NCBI GenBank assembly: GCA_963691705.1
Contig: OY829545.1
Location: forward strand, 33,405,475 to 33,469,474
Source of the DNA: Viola odorata
Lineage: Eukaryota > Streptophyta > Magnoliopsida > Malpighiales > Violaceae
Direction: 5' to 3'
DNA: 64,000 nt
Notes under the pieces: generated by a model
Database searches by the model: none
What the model saw: only the letters and a program-made list of their open reading frames with translations
Told to the model about the DNA's origin: nothing
Part shown: positions 54,562-64,000 of the stretch, in pieces
How positions within the stretch are numbered: the first letter of the stretch is position 1
How the letters are laid out: every line of letters starts with the position of its first letter
Program-made: the position numbers and the translations under genes

Positions 54562-54582
54562 TCCCCGGCAACAGCGCCAAAA
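54562..54582 (-). promoter_or_regulatory. Primer-binding site of element D
   Basis: Minus strand TTTGGCGCTGTTGCCGGGGA next to the 5' LTR is complementary, with one mismatch, to the 3' end of plant tRNA-Asp, the usual primer for Athila elements. Confidence 0.8.
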
Positions 54583-54584
54583 TT

Positions 54585-55941
54585 TGATGTGCTGTCGAAG
54601 CACATACAAAAATAATAATAAAACCTGCAGTCAATGTGCACAATAAATTGTGTATAATGGTAATAGGATCGAACACAGGGATTAAGGGACTAATACTCAA
54701 TTCAATTTGACAAACTAAATAATCCAAGCAACAAGTAACGAAGGGGGGTTTTGAATGGTTGTTTGATTAATCTAATTGTTAACTACGAAAGTAATAACAA
54801 CTAGTGGCAAACAGCAATAGAAGTAATAAGAAATCAGAAGAGACAAGGGTTCTCAGTAAGAATACGAATCCGGTTGCATTTACGGTCAGCCGGTCATTGG
54901 CGCAAGCATCGTCTACCCCAAGCTGATAGACGCACTATAGGGACCAGGTACGCTTAGGTCCCCTGCTTACCTTCATAGTAGAAGTTATCCCAAGGTACGC
55001 TTATGGGTTAACCTTGAAAATCCGCCGTTCTCCAAGGTACGCTTATAGAGGCAACACTCAGATGCCCATGAAGAAGAGGTAAGATGCGTCTAGGGCGAGA
55101 CACTCGGTACGCTTGAGGCTCTACCCTAACGACTCGTTCAATCCAACTGGGGGATACCAGGTTTCCAGTCAGGACCAGAATGGTTATCTGCTTTACCCTG
55201 CAGCTTCGCGTTAGGTATAACTACAAGGATGATAGTAATTACTCTAGTTTGATTATTAGGTGATCAAGCTAATAACTACCCTAGGTAACTTGACAATTAA
55301 TTATTGAACAAGAAGATACCAACACAGAATTTATGAAGTACAATCTGACCTCGCGGCTTCCCTTGCAACCTTCAATCGACTCTTACCAAGAACGGGGAGA
55401 TTTAGCCACACATATTAAAAGTAAAAATAAATAAATAAATAAATTGCATAATTAAATAAAAAAGATGAAGAAGAAATAAATCCTGATCATTACCGGCCGG
55501 AGCAACTGCTCCGGTTTATTGAAGGGAAAAACAGAGATTGCCGTAGGCAGTGGAGGTGAAAAGTCGTTTAAAAACCTAATTGCTAAAGTATTTATATGGC
55601 TATTACAAATAAAACTCCTAATCTAATTTGAATTCGACTCCCCATAGGACTTCTACTGCGATTGGGACTTCTGGCGCCTTAATTGAGCAAATCCGATATT
55701 TTTCCTTTATTGCGCTAGTTTCCTTTTCTCGCTAGGACACTGCTGCTTTCCGCGAACGTCCAGCTGCTCGGCCTAGCTGCTCCAATGCATCCAGAAAGTG
55801 ATAGAAAACGTTCCTTTTCGTATTTTCCTCTTGATTTGCCCAGATCTGCAAAAAGTGAATAAACGGAGCAACATAAGTACCATCATGATCTAAAAAGGCA
55901 CATAAAAGAGGGAAGAATTAGGGACATAAAACGCTCTATCA
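54585..55941 (-). repeat. 5' LTR of element D (1357 bp)
   Basis: Same length as the 3' LTR, with about 20 scattered differences. Plus-strand edges TGATGTGCTG and CGCTCTATCA. Confidence 0.92.
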
Positions 55942-56406
55942 TTCACCTTTTGAAGTAGTTTATGGCTTTAATCCGATTACTCCCATGGACTTGACCCATT
56001 TGCCTTTGAGTGATGTTTCTAACTTAGATGGACAGCAGAGGGCAGAACATATCAAGAAGATATATGGGAAGGCTAAGGCGAACATTGAGCGCACAAATGA
56101 GCGCCTAGTGCGCAAGCGCAATGAAGGCTGCAAGACTGCGTCCTTTCAAGTTGGCGATTGGGTATGGCTGCACCTACAACGTGAGAGATTTCCAGAGAAG
56201 AGGAAAGGAAAATTAGCCCCACGAGGAGATGGCCCATTTCAGATTGTTGAGAAGATCAACAACAACGCTTATCTCCTTGACCTTCCAAGTGAGTATGGTT
56301 CGATTCACGGAACCTTTAATATTTCTGACTTACAGTTGTTTGATGCAGGTGATGAGGATGTTGCTGATCTGGATTCGAGGGCGAATCCTTCTCAAGATGG
56401 AGGGGA
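55942..56406 (+). pseudogene. Integrase C-terminus of element A
   Basis: Resumes as PFEVVYGFNPITPMDLTHLP directly after the D insertion. It continues through NIERTNERLVRKRNEG, VGDWVWLHLQRERFPEKRKG, PRGDGPFQIVEKINNNAYLLDLP and GTFNISDLQLFD to SRANPSQDGGDD at the polypurine-type AGATGGAGGGGA (56395-56406). The GPF module for DNA binding is intact. I see no canonical chromodomain. Open from 55985 to 56761. Confidence 0.85.
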
Positions 56407-56954
56407 TGATACGATCCCAGCCGCTGATCCTAACTATCCTTTACTTTTTTCGTTAGGTAGAGATTTCGTTGTTGTGCATCCTAAACTACTTGGATCGCAT
56501 CAGTTGGGGTCTTTTCTGTTTGATTTGTTTATTTACAAAAAGTGTCACAAAATCAGTCCACAAAGTGTCAAAAAAAGGAGTCACAAAATCAGTCCCCAAA
56601 GTGTCAAAAGAGTCATACAAAAGAGTCACCAAAAACAGTCCACCAAAGTGTCACTGTCGAACTCGTATTTCAATATATACTATTGGAGTCCGATTTCTGT
56701 GAGTCTTAGTTTGTTGGAAACCCCTATCTGTCAGGAATCTGAATCAAGAAGAATCAGGTGATTCGGACATCGGAGTCAAAAGCTGTGCTTAATTTACTAA
56801 ACTGTGTTCACTGAAAACAAATTTGCACTTTCTAGTGTGTAAGTTTGATTAAGTGATTGACATGGCTAAAAGAGATTCGGGAGGAGGAGTTGCGAGTTAT
56901 CCCCACTAGTGCACAATAGAATTCGAGGGTGAATTCTTTCCAACAAGGAGGGGA
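56407..56954 (+). other. Remnant LTR and leader-like segment before the 3' LTR of A
   Basis: 56407-56502 starts TGATACGATCC and ends GCATCA, like the ends of the A LTR, and is followed by GTTGG as at the primer-binding site. 56530-56660 holds repeats of GTGTCACAAAATCAGTCC and CAAAGTGTC, akin to CAAAGTCCCCCAAAGTGTC in the 5' leader (5694). A second polypurine-type AACAAGGAGGGGA precedes the real LTR at 56955. I read this as a collapsed extra LTR-leader unit; that is inference. Confidence 0.5.
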
Positions 56955-57606
56955 TGATACGATCCTCGTATCGCAAACCGCGTGGGCCAAGCAGCACGCA
57001 CGCATAGGCGCACCGAGAAGCCCAAGACGGCTAGGTTTGGCGACGGCTAGGTCTTGGAAAAGGAAGAGCATGGATCAATATTTCCTATTTTGTATGCTTT
57101 TAATTACTATGTAGAGCTTCGGCTTATTTAGGAGTTTATTGTTTAGGAGTTTTATTTATTTAGGAATTACTTGTTTATGAATTATCTATTTAGGAATTAT
57201 TTATTTCTAAGTTTGTATTTTCCTAGCCTATTTAAAGGCCAAGCCGTATGAATAAAAGATGTTGATTATTTTTGGAAAAAGAATGAGACTTTGTCTTTGA
57301 GAGGTACGTCCTCGTAAACCGTTCCTATGGAACCTTGTTCTATTCCTAGTTTTGCAAGCTGAGAGTAGCCACAAGTAAAGCCCGAAATTGCTATCCATTG
57401 GAGCACTCGTTCCTTGGAGTGCCAAGCATTGCGACTTGGAGATTCAAGGGTTTGTTTCAAGAATCTCAAGAATTCTGCGTGGAGTGCCAAGCATAGCGAC
57501 TTGGAGATTCACGTGTCTTCGTGGGTTAAATTCCGCATTCGAAATCCAAGCTTTGAACTAGATCACAACTTCATTGCTAAGTCTCTAGGCGATTGGAGCC
57601 TTATCA
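56955..57606 (+). repeat. 3' LTR of element A (652 bp)
   Basis: TGATACGATCC to CTTATCA, followed by CTCCA. A frame continuing pol (GGDDTILVSQTAW) stays open about 50 codons into the LTR and contains a basic stretch (RSPRRLGLATARSWKRKS). CRM chromoviruses are known to encode their integrase tail across this boundary. Confidence 0.88.
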
Positions 57607-57678
57607 CTCCATAATTATGTTATTAATTTTTTTGATTTTTTATAGGCGTTGCGTCGTTTGCCTTGGCCTTTCTTTCTT

Positions 57679-57689
57679 CTATAAATTGG
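57679..57689 (+). promoter_or_regulatory. TATA-like box for the small antisense gene of E
   Basis: TCTATAAATTGG on the plus strand, 110-120 bases upstream of the small ORF at 57800. An acceptor-like TTCTTATTGCAG ends at 57816. Confidence 0.45.
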
Positions 57690-57799
57690 CCTTGTGTTTT
57701 TGCAAGAAAGGCCTAATTCTCTACTCTTTGCTCTCGTCTCTGTAGCCCAATATTTTGAGTCCTTTTGCCATTATAGATAAGCAAACCAAATGAGAGTTT

Positions 57800-58024
57800 A
57801 TGTTTCTTATTGCAGGGAGCAAACGAAACTCCGTTCGTTATATTCAAGCAATCCGGGACATGATTCATGATACTGATGTTGATATTCGCTATCTAGAGGG
57901 GCTTACGGACCCGATGGTGGAAAAAAGAGATATGACGATGAAGGAGGATGATGATGCCCTGGACATTGTGTCTTCTGTTGGTAGTTGTCTTGTTCATCTG
58001 GAGGTTTCTCTCAACATGCTCTGA
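57800..58024 (+). CDS. Small antisense gene of element E, homologue of gene 0
   Basis: Open for 74 codons. After the possible acceptor it reads NSVRYIQAIRDMIHDTDVDI, RYLEGLTDPMVEK and SSVGSCLVHLEVSLNML, then a stop with a similar-looking continuation to about 58104. The DVDIRYLEG core lines up with DVGFLEN of gene 0 in B and C, and the Leu/Val-rich tail matches IARIQVVIAML. The relation is faint. AATAAA follows at about 58152. No known family. Confidence 0.45.
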   Translation: MFLIAGSKRNSVRYIQAIRDMIHDTDVDIRYLEGLTDPMVEKRDMTMKEDDDALDIVSSVGSCLVHLEVSLNML

Positions 58025-58212
58025 AATAAGAAGGTTTTGTTGGAAAGTTGCTTGCAGAGTGCTGAGCTTGGGTGCGTTACATTCTGCCTTCTGATGACGA
58101 GTAGATAGATTTCTTTTTCTTTTGGTTATGTATATGTCGTATGGCTCTAATCAATAAATTTATTTCCTGTTTGATTTTCCTGCATGGTCAGTTTATTTTG
58201 CTCTTCCTCTAT

Positions 58213-58830
58213 TGTAAATGTTTCATCCGGAATGGGCTTAGATGATGTGTTAGCGTCCCTAAGGAATTGTATTTGGGTAGCCCGGTGGCATCCACTACCA
58301 TGCATCCGTTTGAAGGAACCGGAGATGGGTTCGTGGATACCCCATCCGCTACCATACATCAGTTTGAAGGAACACGGAGATGAGTCCTTACGGGTTTTTG
58401 TACATCTTTAAGTCGTGCCACCATAAATGTTTCATCCGGAATGGGCTTAGATGATGTGTTAGCGTCCCTAAGGAATTGTATTTGGGTAGCCCGGTGGCAT
58501 CCACTACCATTCATCCATATGAAGGAACCGGAGATGGGTTCATGGATACCCCATCCGCTGCCATGCATCCGTTTAAAGGAACACGGAGATGGGTCCTTGA
58601 GGGTTTTTGTACATCTCTAAGTCGTGCCATCGTAAATGTTTCATCCGGAATGAGCTTAGATGATGTGTTAGTGTCCCCAAGGAATTGTATTTGGGTAGCC
58701 CGGTGACATCCACTACCATGCATCCATTTGAAGGAATTGGAGATGGGTTCGTGGATACCCCATCCGCTGCCATGCATCTGTTTGAAGGAACACGGACATG
58801 GGTCCTTGCGGGGGTTTTTTTTTTCTCCGG
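58213..58830 (+). repeat. 209-bp tandem repeat after integrase in element E (about 3 copies)
   Basis: TTTCATCCGGAATG begins at 58221, 58430 and 58639, a period of 209 bp. Each unit itself contains two related halves around CATCCACTACCATGCATCC and CATCCGCTACCATGCAT. Long shadow ORFs on the minus strand are a by-product of the repeat. It occupies the same position as the arrays in B and C but is unrelated in sequence. Confidence 0.88.
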
Positions 58831-58932
58831 ATAACGATGTCTGAAATAGCTCGTGGATCGTATTTCTGCACAGAGCATAGATGCATATATTTTGGCGTGG
58901 TCGGGTGGTTAACAAACCCTCCATGGAGTTTT

Positions 58933-60289
58933 TCATTCATTAATAAATAATACATTTGCTCTAGAATGATACAATTTTAAGTTCGCGATGTTCCAAGAGT
59001 TTGGTAGTGGAGTACCGTTAAGTTCTTCTAGGTGGTATGCTCCCTTCCCGACAACGCGTATTACCCGATAGAGTCCGTCCCAGTTGGGGCAGAGCTTCCT
59101 CATTTTTTGTCCGACGGCCCTGTGATTGCGTAGTACGAGGTCATTGGTTTTTAACAGTCGTTCCTTCACACGGCGATTGTGATACTTGGCCATCTTGCAC
59201 TTATAGTTCAGTACTTTCAAAACTGTTTGTTCTCGTAATTTTGGTAGTAAGTCCAACTGTGCCAGCAGTCGGTCCTCGTTCTGTTCTTCGTTGAAATATT
59301 CAATCTGGAGGCTCAGGGCTCTAAGTTCCACCGACATGATAGCTTCCGTCCCATAAGCCAAAGCAAACGGGGTTTCTTCAGTGCTAACCTTATTTATCAT
59401 TTTGTAAGCCCACATGACATATGACAATTCTTCCGCCCACTTATTTCTTGCTCCCTCTAGGTTTTTCTTGATGCCGCTCAGGATAGTCCGGTTGGTGACT
59501 TTCGTTTGACCATTCATCTAAGGATGGCCCATAAAGGAGAATCGCTGCTTAATTGCCATTTCCCTACAACGATCATCAAAATAGGCGCTGGTGAACTGTG
59601 TGTCATTGTCCCTAACCAAGATTCGTGGGATCTCGAAGTGCTTGATCACTTGGTGTTTGAAGAACTGCCAAGTTTTCTCGGCGGTGATAGTGGATACGGC
59701 CTCAACTTTCACCCATTTGGTGAAGTAGTCTACTGTTACGATGACGTATTCGAGCTAGGGGTAGGCTTTCGGGAAAGGTCCTATGATATCAATTCCCCAC
59801 ATGGCAAACGGGCAGGGGTTGATTAGTGCTGAAATATCTGTAGCAGGTTGTCGGGGGATTCTGGCAAACTCTTGACACTTGTGGCACGTTCTTACAAAAG
59901 CGTCGCAGTCCCTCCGGATGGTGGGCCAGGAGAACCCTGCACGGAGGACTTGTACGACCATTGTTCCTCCGGAGATATGCATTCCGCATATACCTTCATG
60001 AATTTCCCGGAGGGTATAGTGTCCTTCTTCCTCTGAGATGCACTTGGAAGCTGGATGGGTAAAGCAGCGGCGAATGAGCTCTCCCCCATAGAGGGAACAT
60101 CTATCGGACCGTTTGAGGACTCTCTTCTTTTCGGCCACATCCCTGGGTAGGTTATGGTGTTTCAAATACTCAACTATCAGGGTGCGCCAACCGCTAGGCT
60201 CATTGTCTATGCTCAAGGAAAGTTGTTCCTCCATGAAAGAGGGTACCGTGGTCTCCTCAATTAGGACATCCCTTGGTATGACAACCATA
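58933..60289 (-). pseudogene. Integrase of element E
   Basis: HHCC finger (HEGICGMH, CHKC) at about 60010-59870, core WGIDIIGPFPKA, then a stop at 59755, FFKHQVIKHFEIPRI, VRDNDTQFTSAYF, a stop at 59518, NGQTKVTNRTI and the C-terminal WDGLYRVIRVVGKGAYHLEE, ending at 58933. In VRDNDTQF the usual S-D-N-G is altered but the Asp is kept. The last residues run into the spacer before the tandem repeat. Confidence 0.8.
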
Positions 60290-60915
60290 GAATCAGCTGC
60301 TAGCTTTGCGATTTCATCGGCCTGTGTATTCTCTTCCATTGGGATATGGTTGATCGCCACTTGGATCCCTCTCTTCTTTATCTCCGATAGCACTCGCTGT
60401 ACTTTTTCTAGGTACCGGATCATTGTGGGATCCTTAGCTTGGGATTTATCATTGACTTGATCTACGATCAATTTTGAGTCTCCACGAATTTCCAACTGTA
60501 GATCCTCTAGTTCTACATTATCATGTATCCCCTTGGCACTTAAATCCCCTCCTATGTGTAGGCCTGCCAGGAGTGCTTCGTATTTTGCTGCGTTATTGGA
60601 CAATGGTTTCAAGATTCGCAGAGCGTACCGCATTTTGATCCCTGCCGGTCGGAATACGACTATGCCAGCACCGGCTGATTCTTGATTTTTTGCACCATCA
60701 ACAAAGATGACCCACTTGTCTCCGTAGGTTTCTGGAAATGGTATATCCACCTCTTCTGAGTCCCCCTCCGATAACGTAGGTGAGAGCCCGCCCGACTTTG
60801 GGTCCTCCGGGAAAGTGCATTCGGCTATGAAATCAGCTAGGGGTTGTGCCTTGATAGATGGACTGGACTGATACAGTAGGCCATGTTGTTCAAGTTCGAT
60901 GGCCCATATGACCAT
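60290..60915 (-). CDS. Second RNase H region of element E
   Basis: Part of an open frame 60915-59755. It reads from the end of RNase H (MVIWAIELEQHGL, LADFIAECTF) through FVDGAKNQESAGAG, NNAAKYEALLAGL (Lys for Glu in AEYEA), IRGDSKLIVDQV and TQADEIAKLAADS. The acid positions D, E (YEA), D and D are still present. Confidence 0.75.
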
Positions 60916-61321
60916 TCTTCCGGATGCTTCTGGCTTTTTAAGGATCCGCCGTAGAGGTTGGTTGGTTAGTACGATTACCGAATGGGCTTGGAAGTATCAC
61001 CCCATCTTCCGGGTTGCCTGTACTAAAGCAAAAGCTATTTTTTTCTATTCGACAGTATCTTACTTTCGCATCCTTCAGAATCTGGCTGATGAAATAGACA
61101 GTTTTGTAGGTGCCTCCTTCGTCTCGCACCAGAATGACACTTACTACCTCTTCCGCCACTCCTAAATATAGGAAAAGAGTATTTCCAGGTTCTGGATGAG
61201 TCAGCAGAAGGTCGGAAGTGAGGTATTTCTTTAGGTCTGCAAAGGATTTCTCGCACTCTTCCGTCCATCCGAATATGGCATCTTTGTGGAGCAGCTTAAA
61301 GAAGGGGAAACACCTTTCCCT
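60916..61321 (-). pseudogene. First RNase H region of element E
   Basis: Pieces AEEVVSVILVRDEGGTYKT, VYFISQILKDAKVRYCRIEK (about 61159-61040) and the segment near 61268, in two frames. Frameshifts near 61035 and 61180 break it. Confidence 0.65.
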
Positions 61322-62262
61322 TTACTTGGCGTTGAATCTGCTCAGCGCGTTCATTTTTCTCATTAGCCTCTGAAATTCTTTGGCATTCCTGGGCAATACC
61401 ATATCATAGATTGGGGTAAGTTTAGAGGGGTTAGGTTGAATACCCTTTCGGCTTACTATATACCCCAGGAACTTTCCCGTCTGAAATGCAAACATGCATT
61501 TCTCGGGATTGACTTTCATGTAGTACCGTCGTATGACCCCGAATGTCTCCTCCAAATCGATTAGATGAGCACTAAAGCTCTTACTCTTCACCAGCATGTC
61601 GTCTACATATATTTCTAGGTTTCGGCCAATTTGATCCTTGAAGATTTTGTTGCGATTCTCTGAAATATATCCCCCACGTTATTCAAACCGAATGGCATGG
61701 CCTTGTAGCAGTAGGTGGCTACCGGTGTGATAAAATTTATTTTCTCTTCATCTTCCAGTGCCATGGGAATTTGGTGGTACCCAGAGTTTGTGTCTAGGGA
61801 ACTCAGGTATTCGTATCCCGCAGTTTGGTCCACCGGTTGTTCGATTCGAGGTAGCAGATAGCAATCTTTCGGGCATGCTTTGTTCAAAGACGTAAAGTCT
61901 ATGCACATCCTCCATTCATCGTTGGGTTTGGGAACCACCACCGGGTTCGCCAACCAGGGATGGTACTGAACTTCGCGGATGAAGTTTGCTTGTAAAAGTT
62001 TGGCCGCCTCTTTCTTAATGGCGTCTGCCTTTTCCTTCGAAAAGGATCTACGTTTTTGTTGTACTGGCTTTGCCTTCAGGTTAATGTTTAACCGATACTC
62101 CGCCACTTCTCTCCGAATGTCAGGTATATCTGATGGCACCCATGTGAATTCCCCTACACACTTGTTAACTAGGCATGACAGTTGCTCCCTCTCTTCTTGG
62201 TTTAATTTCTCGCTAACCAAGAAGTTACCTACAGTTACTCCTTCTATCGGTATTGGAACCAT
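61322..62262 (-). pseudogene. Reverse transcriptase of element E
   Basis: AKLLQANFIREVQYHPWLAN, WRMCIDFTSLNKACPKDCY, NSGYHQIPM and MPFGLNNVGDIFQR, then a frameshift near 61650, YVDDMLVKSKSF at about 61590, and FQTGKFLGYIVSRKGIQPNP. Stop at 61322. Catalytic YVDD kept. Confidence 0.8.
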
Positions 62263-62718
62263 TTATTCTAATGGCTGGGTACGCTTCTCATCCTGTTGGT
62301 CAAAGGGATCCATTGTTATACAGACATACCGGTCGCACTAGCCAGCCGTCATGGTGAAGTAGCATTCTGCCACTAACTTCTGATCGCTTTTCATTGTGAC
62401 GACCCCTTCCCATGATGGATACTTCAGCTTCAGATGCCGTTAGAAAATGATTCCTCCAAAGGTGTTCAAAAAGGAGCGGCCCAAGATGACATTATATGTG
62501 GTAGGTTAAGGTCGACGACCATGAATAATTGTTGCTCCGTTCTTTTTGACTCATCTTCCTGGAAGTGAACCGGAAGTTATGTTACCCCTACTATCGGGAC
62601 AGGTACTCCGTCTACTCCAATCATAGGTTTCTGGCAAGGTATTAGTTCTAATTCTGGCCTTCACATCAACTCGTAGGCCGCGAGTGATAGAAGATTGACG
62701 ACGCTTCCATTGTCAATC
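62263..62718 (-). pseudogene. Protease remnant of element E, cut by element F
   Basis: Fragments of the Tat protease: IDNGSVVNLLSLAAYELM at 62718-62660, a VGVDGVPVPIV-like segment, and the GRSFLNTFGGI-like segment near 62480-62440, all on the minus strand with several frameshifts. The catalytic DNG is at the very edge of the F insertion (CAATC at 62714-62718 would be its target copy). Confidence 0.65.
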
Positions 62719-64000
62719 TGATTGCCTGTCATTAGCATAAAAAATAGTTGTAAAATGGATGTAAAAATAGGGGAAAAGCTTACAACTTATCACTGTCCAC
62801 AAGGACTTGTAGATTGTAGTAAGAGGATCGTCCTCTAAGACCTCTAGGATTTTATAGCTCTAGATTGACTTCCTCGTCGTTGGAATGGTTGATTGTTCTG
62901 AAACTAATAGCAATTAAAGTAGAAATTAACAAATAAAAGAAGTCTTGGTCAAGATTGAGTCTTGGCCTAGATTAGTTGTTAGAAATTAGATTCAGAATAG
63001 GGAAATTCCTGGTAAGGGTGAGTTCATGAGCACTTATCCTTATACTTCGATCATTGATTCAAGGGTAATTAATCTCTCCTCTCATAACGCTGCTATAGAT
63101 TGGGAGGAACTCCTTTCCAATCCTACTTTCCTCCTCTTGAAATCATTCGGCGGGAGCTCCCTCTCCTAGTGATCCTAATCAATGGACACCTTGCTAGCTA
63201 AATGGTTTATCCAGTTGATTGTTGGCTTGAGTCGCATGCGCTTCTACAATGGCATAGGGAAAGACAACGTCTAATTCATGCTACCCCCCTATCGGGGACC
63301 TAGGGCGTCAACCTGGTCTGAATTATATCCTCCAAAACTTACTAACTTCAGCGAAGCTAGCCGCCTACTTAGCCTCTCTAGTTCCAACTCGTCCCCTTTG
63401 AGGCTGGCTGCAAATTCGTCAATAAACCTAAGAGTGATCAGGTCTCGAGTTTAGCTGGAACCGGTTTGTTGAAATAAAGTTGGAAGGATTACAAAAGGGG
63501 ATGATTTATGAAGGACGTTTTAATCTCACGAAGGAAGGAATGACTCACTCGACCCTTACCAAGAACGGATGATTTAGTTGCTAGACATAATTAATGATGA
63601 AGACAAATAATTGATGAACATGAATTAAATTAAATTCGTGATTTTCATAGTGAAGAATCACAGAGCGAGTTTGTTTACAACCTAGAAGCTGGAAGATGGA
63701 AGATGTTTGTGATCGGCAGCCTTCCCTAGCCTTTAACCAAGGTTGAGGGACCCCGCCTCTCACGGTTCTTTCAAAATCCAAACTTCAAAATAAAAAGATA
63801 AAAGATAAAAATTAAACTTGTTCGAAATTGAAAATAAACTAGAGATAATAGATTGTTTGTTCAAAATAAAATCGGATCAATATCCGAGAGTCCCTCTTGC
63901 AAACGCTTCTTCCATCCAGACTAGCTCCAGCTGTCGTTCTCGTCCATACGCGTCTTCCTTGACTCCATAGCCAGCACGTCTCTAGCTGGGAAACCTTGGC
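62719..64000 (-). mobile_element. Element F: Athila-like LTR, left end only
   Basis: Starts TGATTGCCTGTCATTAGCAT at the break in E's protease, parallel to TGATGTGCTGTCGAAGCACA of D. The first 90 bases and the region around CCTTACCAAGAACGGATGATTTAG (about 63553) align with D's LTR, while most of the middle does not. No ORF of note. I infer the 3' LTR of a minus-strand Athila relative that continues past the window. The right boundary and second TSD are not visible. Confidence 0.65.

Larger units (their letters stand above)
41217..55941 (-). mobile_element. Element D: Athila-lineage retrotransposon, minus, in integrase of A
   Basis: LTRs of 1357 bp each at 41217-42573 and 54585-55941, flanked by a perfect TTCAC. 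Length 14,725 bp, or 12.5 kb without element M. Order on minus: 5' LTR, primer-binding site, gag, protease, RT, RNase H, integrase, a long extra ORF, 1.7 kb of untranslated sequence, 3' LTR. The words INLRSGTQL in gag and GWTISDIK before RT are typical of Athila. LTRs differ at about 20 positions by eye (about 1.5 percent), so it looks like one of the younger insertions. Confidence 0.92.
4822..57606 (+). mobile_element. Element A: CRM-like chromovirus (Ty3/gypsy), plus strand, with nested B and D
   Basis: LTRs at 4822-5472 and 56955-57606, flanked by the perfect 5-bp duplication CTCCA. Without B and D it is about 7.9 kb. Order: LTR, primer-binding site, leader, gag, protease, RT, RNase H, (B), integrase N-terminus and core, (D), integrase C-terminus, LTR. 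RT and integrase wording ([37 protein letters not shown]) and a pol frame that runs into the 3' LTR fit the CRM branch of plant chromoviruses. The clade name rests on recalled family features, not a search. Many stops and frameshifts make it defective. Confidence 0.85.
724..64000 (-). mobile_element. Element E: Tat-lineage Ty3/gypsy retrotransposon, minus, incomplete in window
   Basis: Outermost element. It reads right to left: protease remnant, reverse transcriptase, RNase H, second RNase H and integrase (62718 down to 58933), a 209-bp tandem repeat, a module of plus-strand (antisense) genes (57612-58100 and 1608-4303), then the 3' LTR at 724-1231. The second RNase H (GDSK and NNAAKYEALLAGL motifs) marks the Tat lineage. 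The 5' LTR and gag lie beyond the window or beyond element F. E is interrupted by A at 4822-57606 and by F from 62719. Pol is broken by several stops and frameshifts, so E is not autonomous. Confidence 0.85.

Noticed and set aside
58147..58955. Several minus-strand ORFs with repeated MHGSGxGIHEPISxSF peptides
   Set aside because: They are translations of the 209-bp tandem repeat on the wrong strand and have no start or promoter context.
1..64000. CRISPR arrays, operons, tRNA and rRNA genes
   Set aside because: No direct-repeat/spacer pattern, cloverleaf or rRNA sequence was found; all repeats are explained by transposons.

Overview
The window is plant nuclear DNA made almost entirely of nested LTR retrotransposons. 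I see no host gene, no rRNA or tRNA gene and no prokaryotic feature. The species cannot be named from what is here. The mix of Tat-lineage Ty3/gypsy elements (second RNase H), Athila elements and a CRM-like chromovirus points to flowering-plant heterochromatin, possibly pericentromeric.

The layout is a set of boxes within boxes. Boundaries come from LTR pairs, and five insertions have target-site duplications (TSDs) readable on both sides. Element E (Tat lineage, minus) starts at 724 and runs past the right edge. Element A (CRM-like chromovirus, plus, 4822-57606, TSD CTCCA) sits inside E. Element B (Tat lineage, minus, 10334-40472, TSD ACTTG) sits inside A between RNase H and integrase. Element C (same family as B, plus, 15210-31217, TSD ACTGA/AATGA) sits inside B. 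Element D (Athila, minus, 41217-55941, TSD TTCAC) sits in the integrase of A. Element M, a 2.2 kb foldback with a 9-bp TSD CATTATTAA (50652-52883), sits in the gag-pol frame of D. Element F, another Athila-like element, has its LTR from 62719 to the right edge, in the protease of E. A small terminal-inverted-repeat element at 87-400 lies in the outer flank.

Most coding frames carry stops and frameshifts. The exceptions are a 677-codon Athila extra ORF at 44272-46305 and long stretches of pol in B, C and D.

The most interesting content is shared by the three Tat-lineage elements. Between integrase and 3' LTR each carries a module of protein genes on the strand opposite to gag-pol. In B and C there are four: a small gene, a Pro-rich acidic gene, and two large paralogues with an N-terminal domain like the Pfam 'putative gypsy type transposon' domain (PF04195) and a coiled-coil C-terminus. 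E has a degraded version with one large gene and one small gene. The module has its own TATA-like boxes, and its large genes contain short introns whose removal joins the reading frames exactly. Such introns can persist only because they are antisense to the genomic RNA that is reverse transcribed. C landed inside one of these introns in B. Each Tat element also has its own tandem-repeat block just after integrase.
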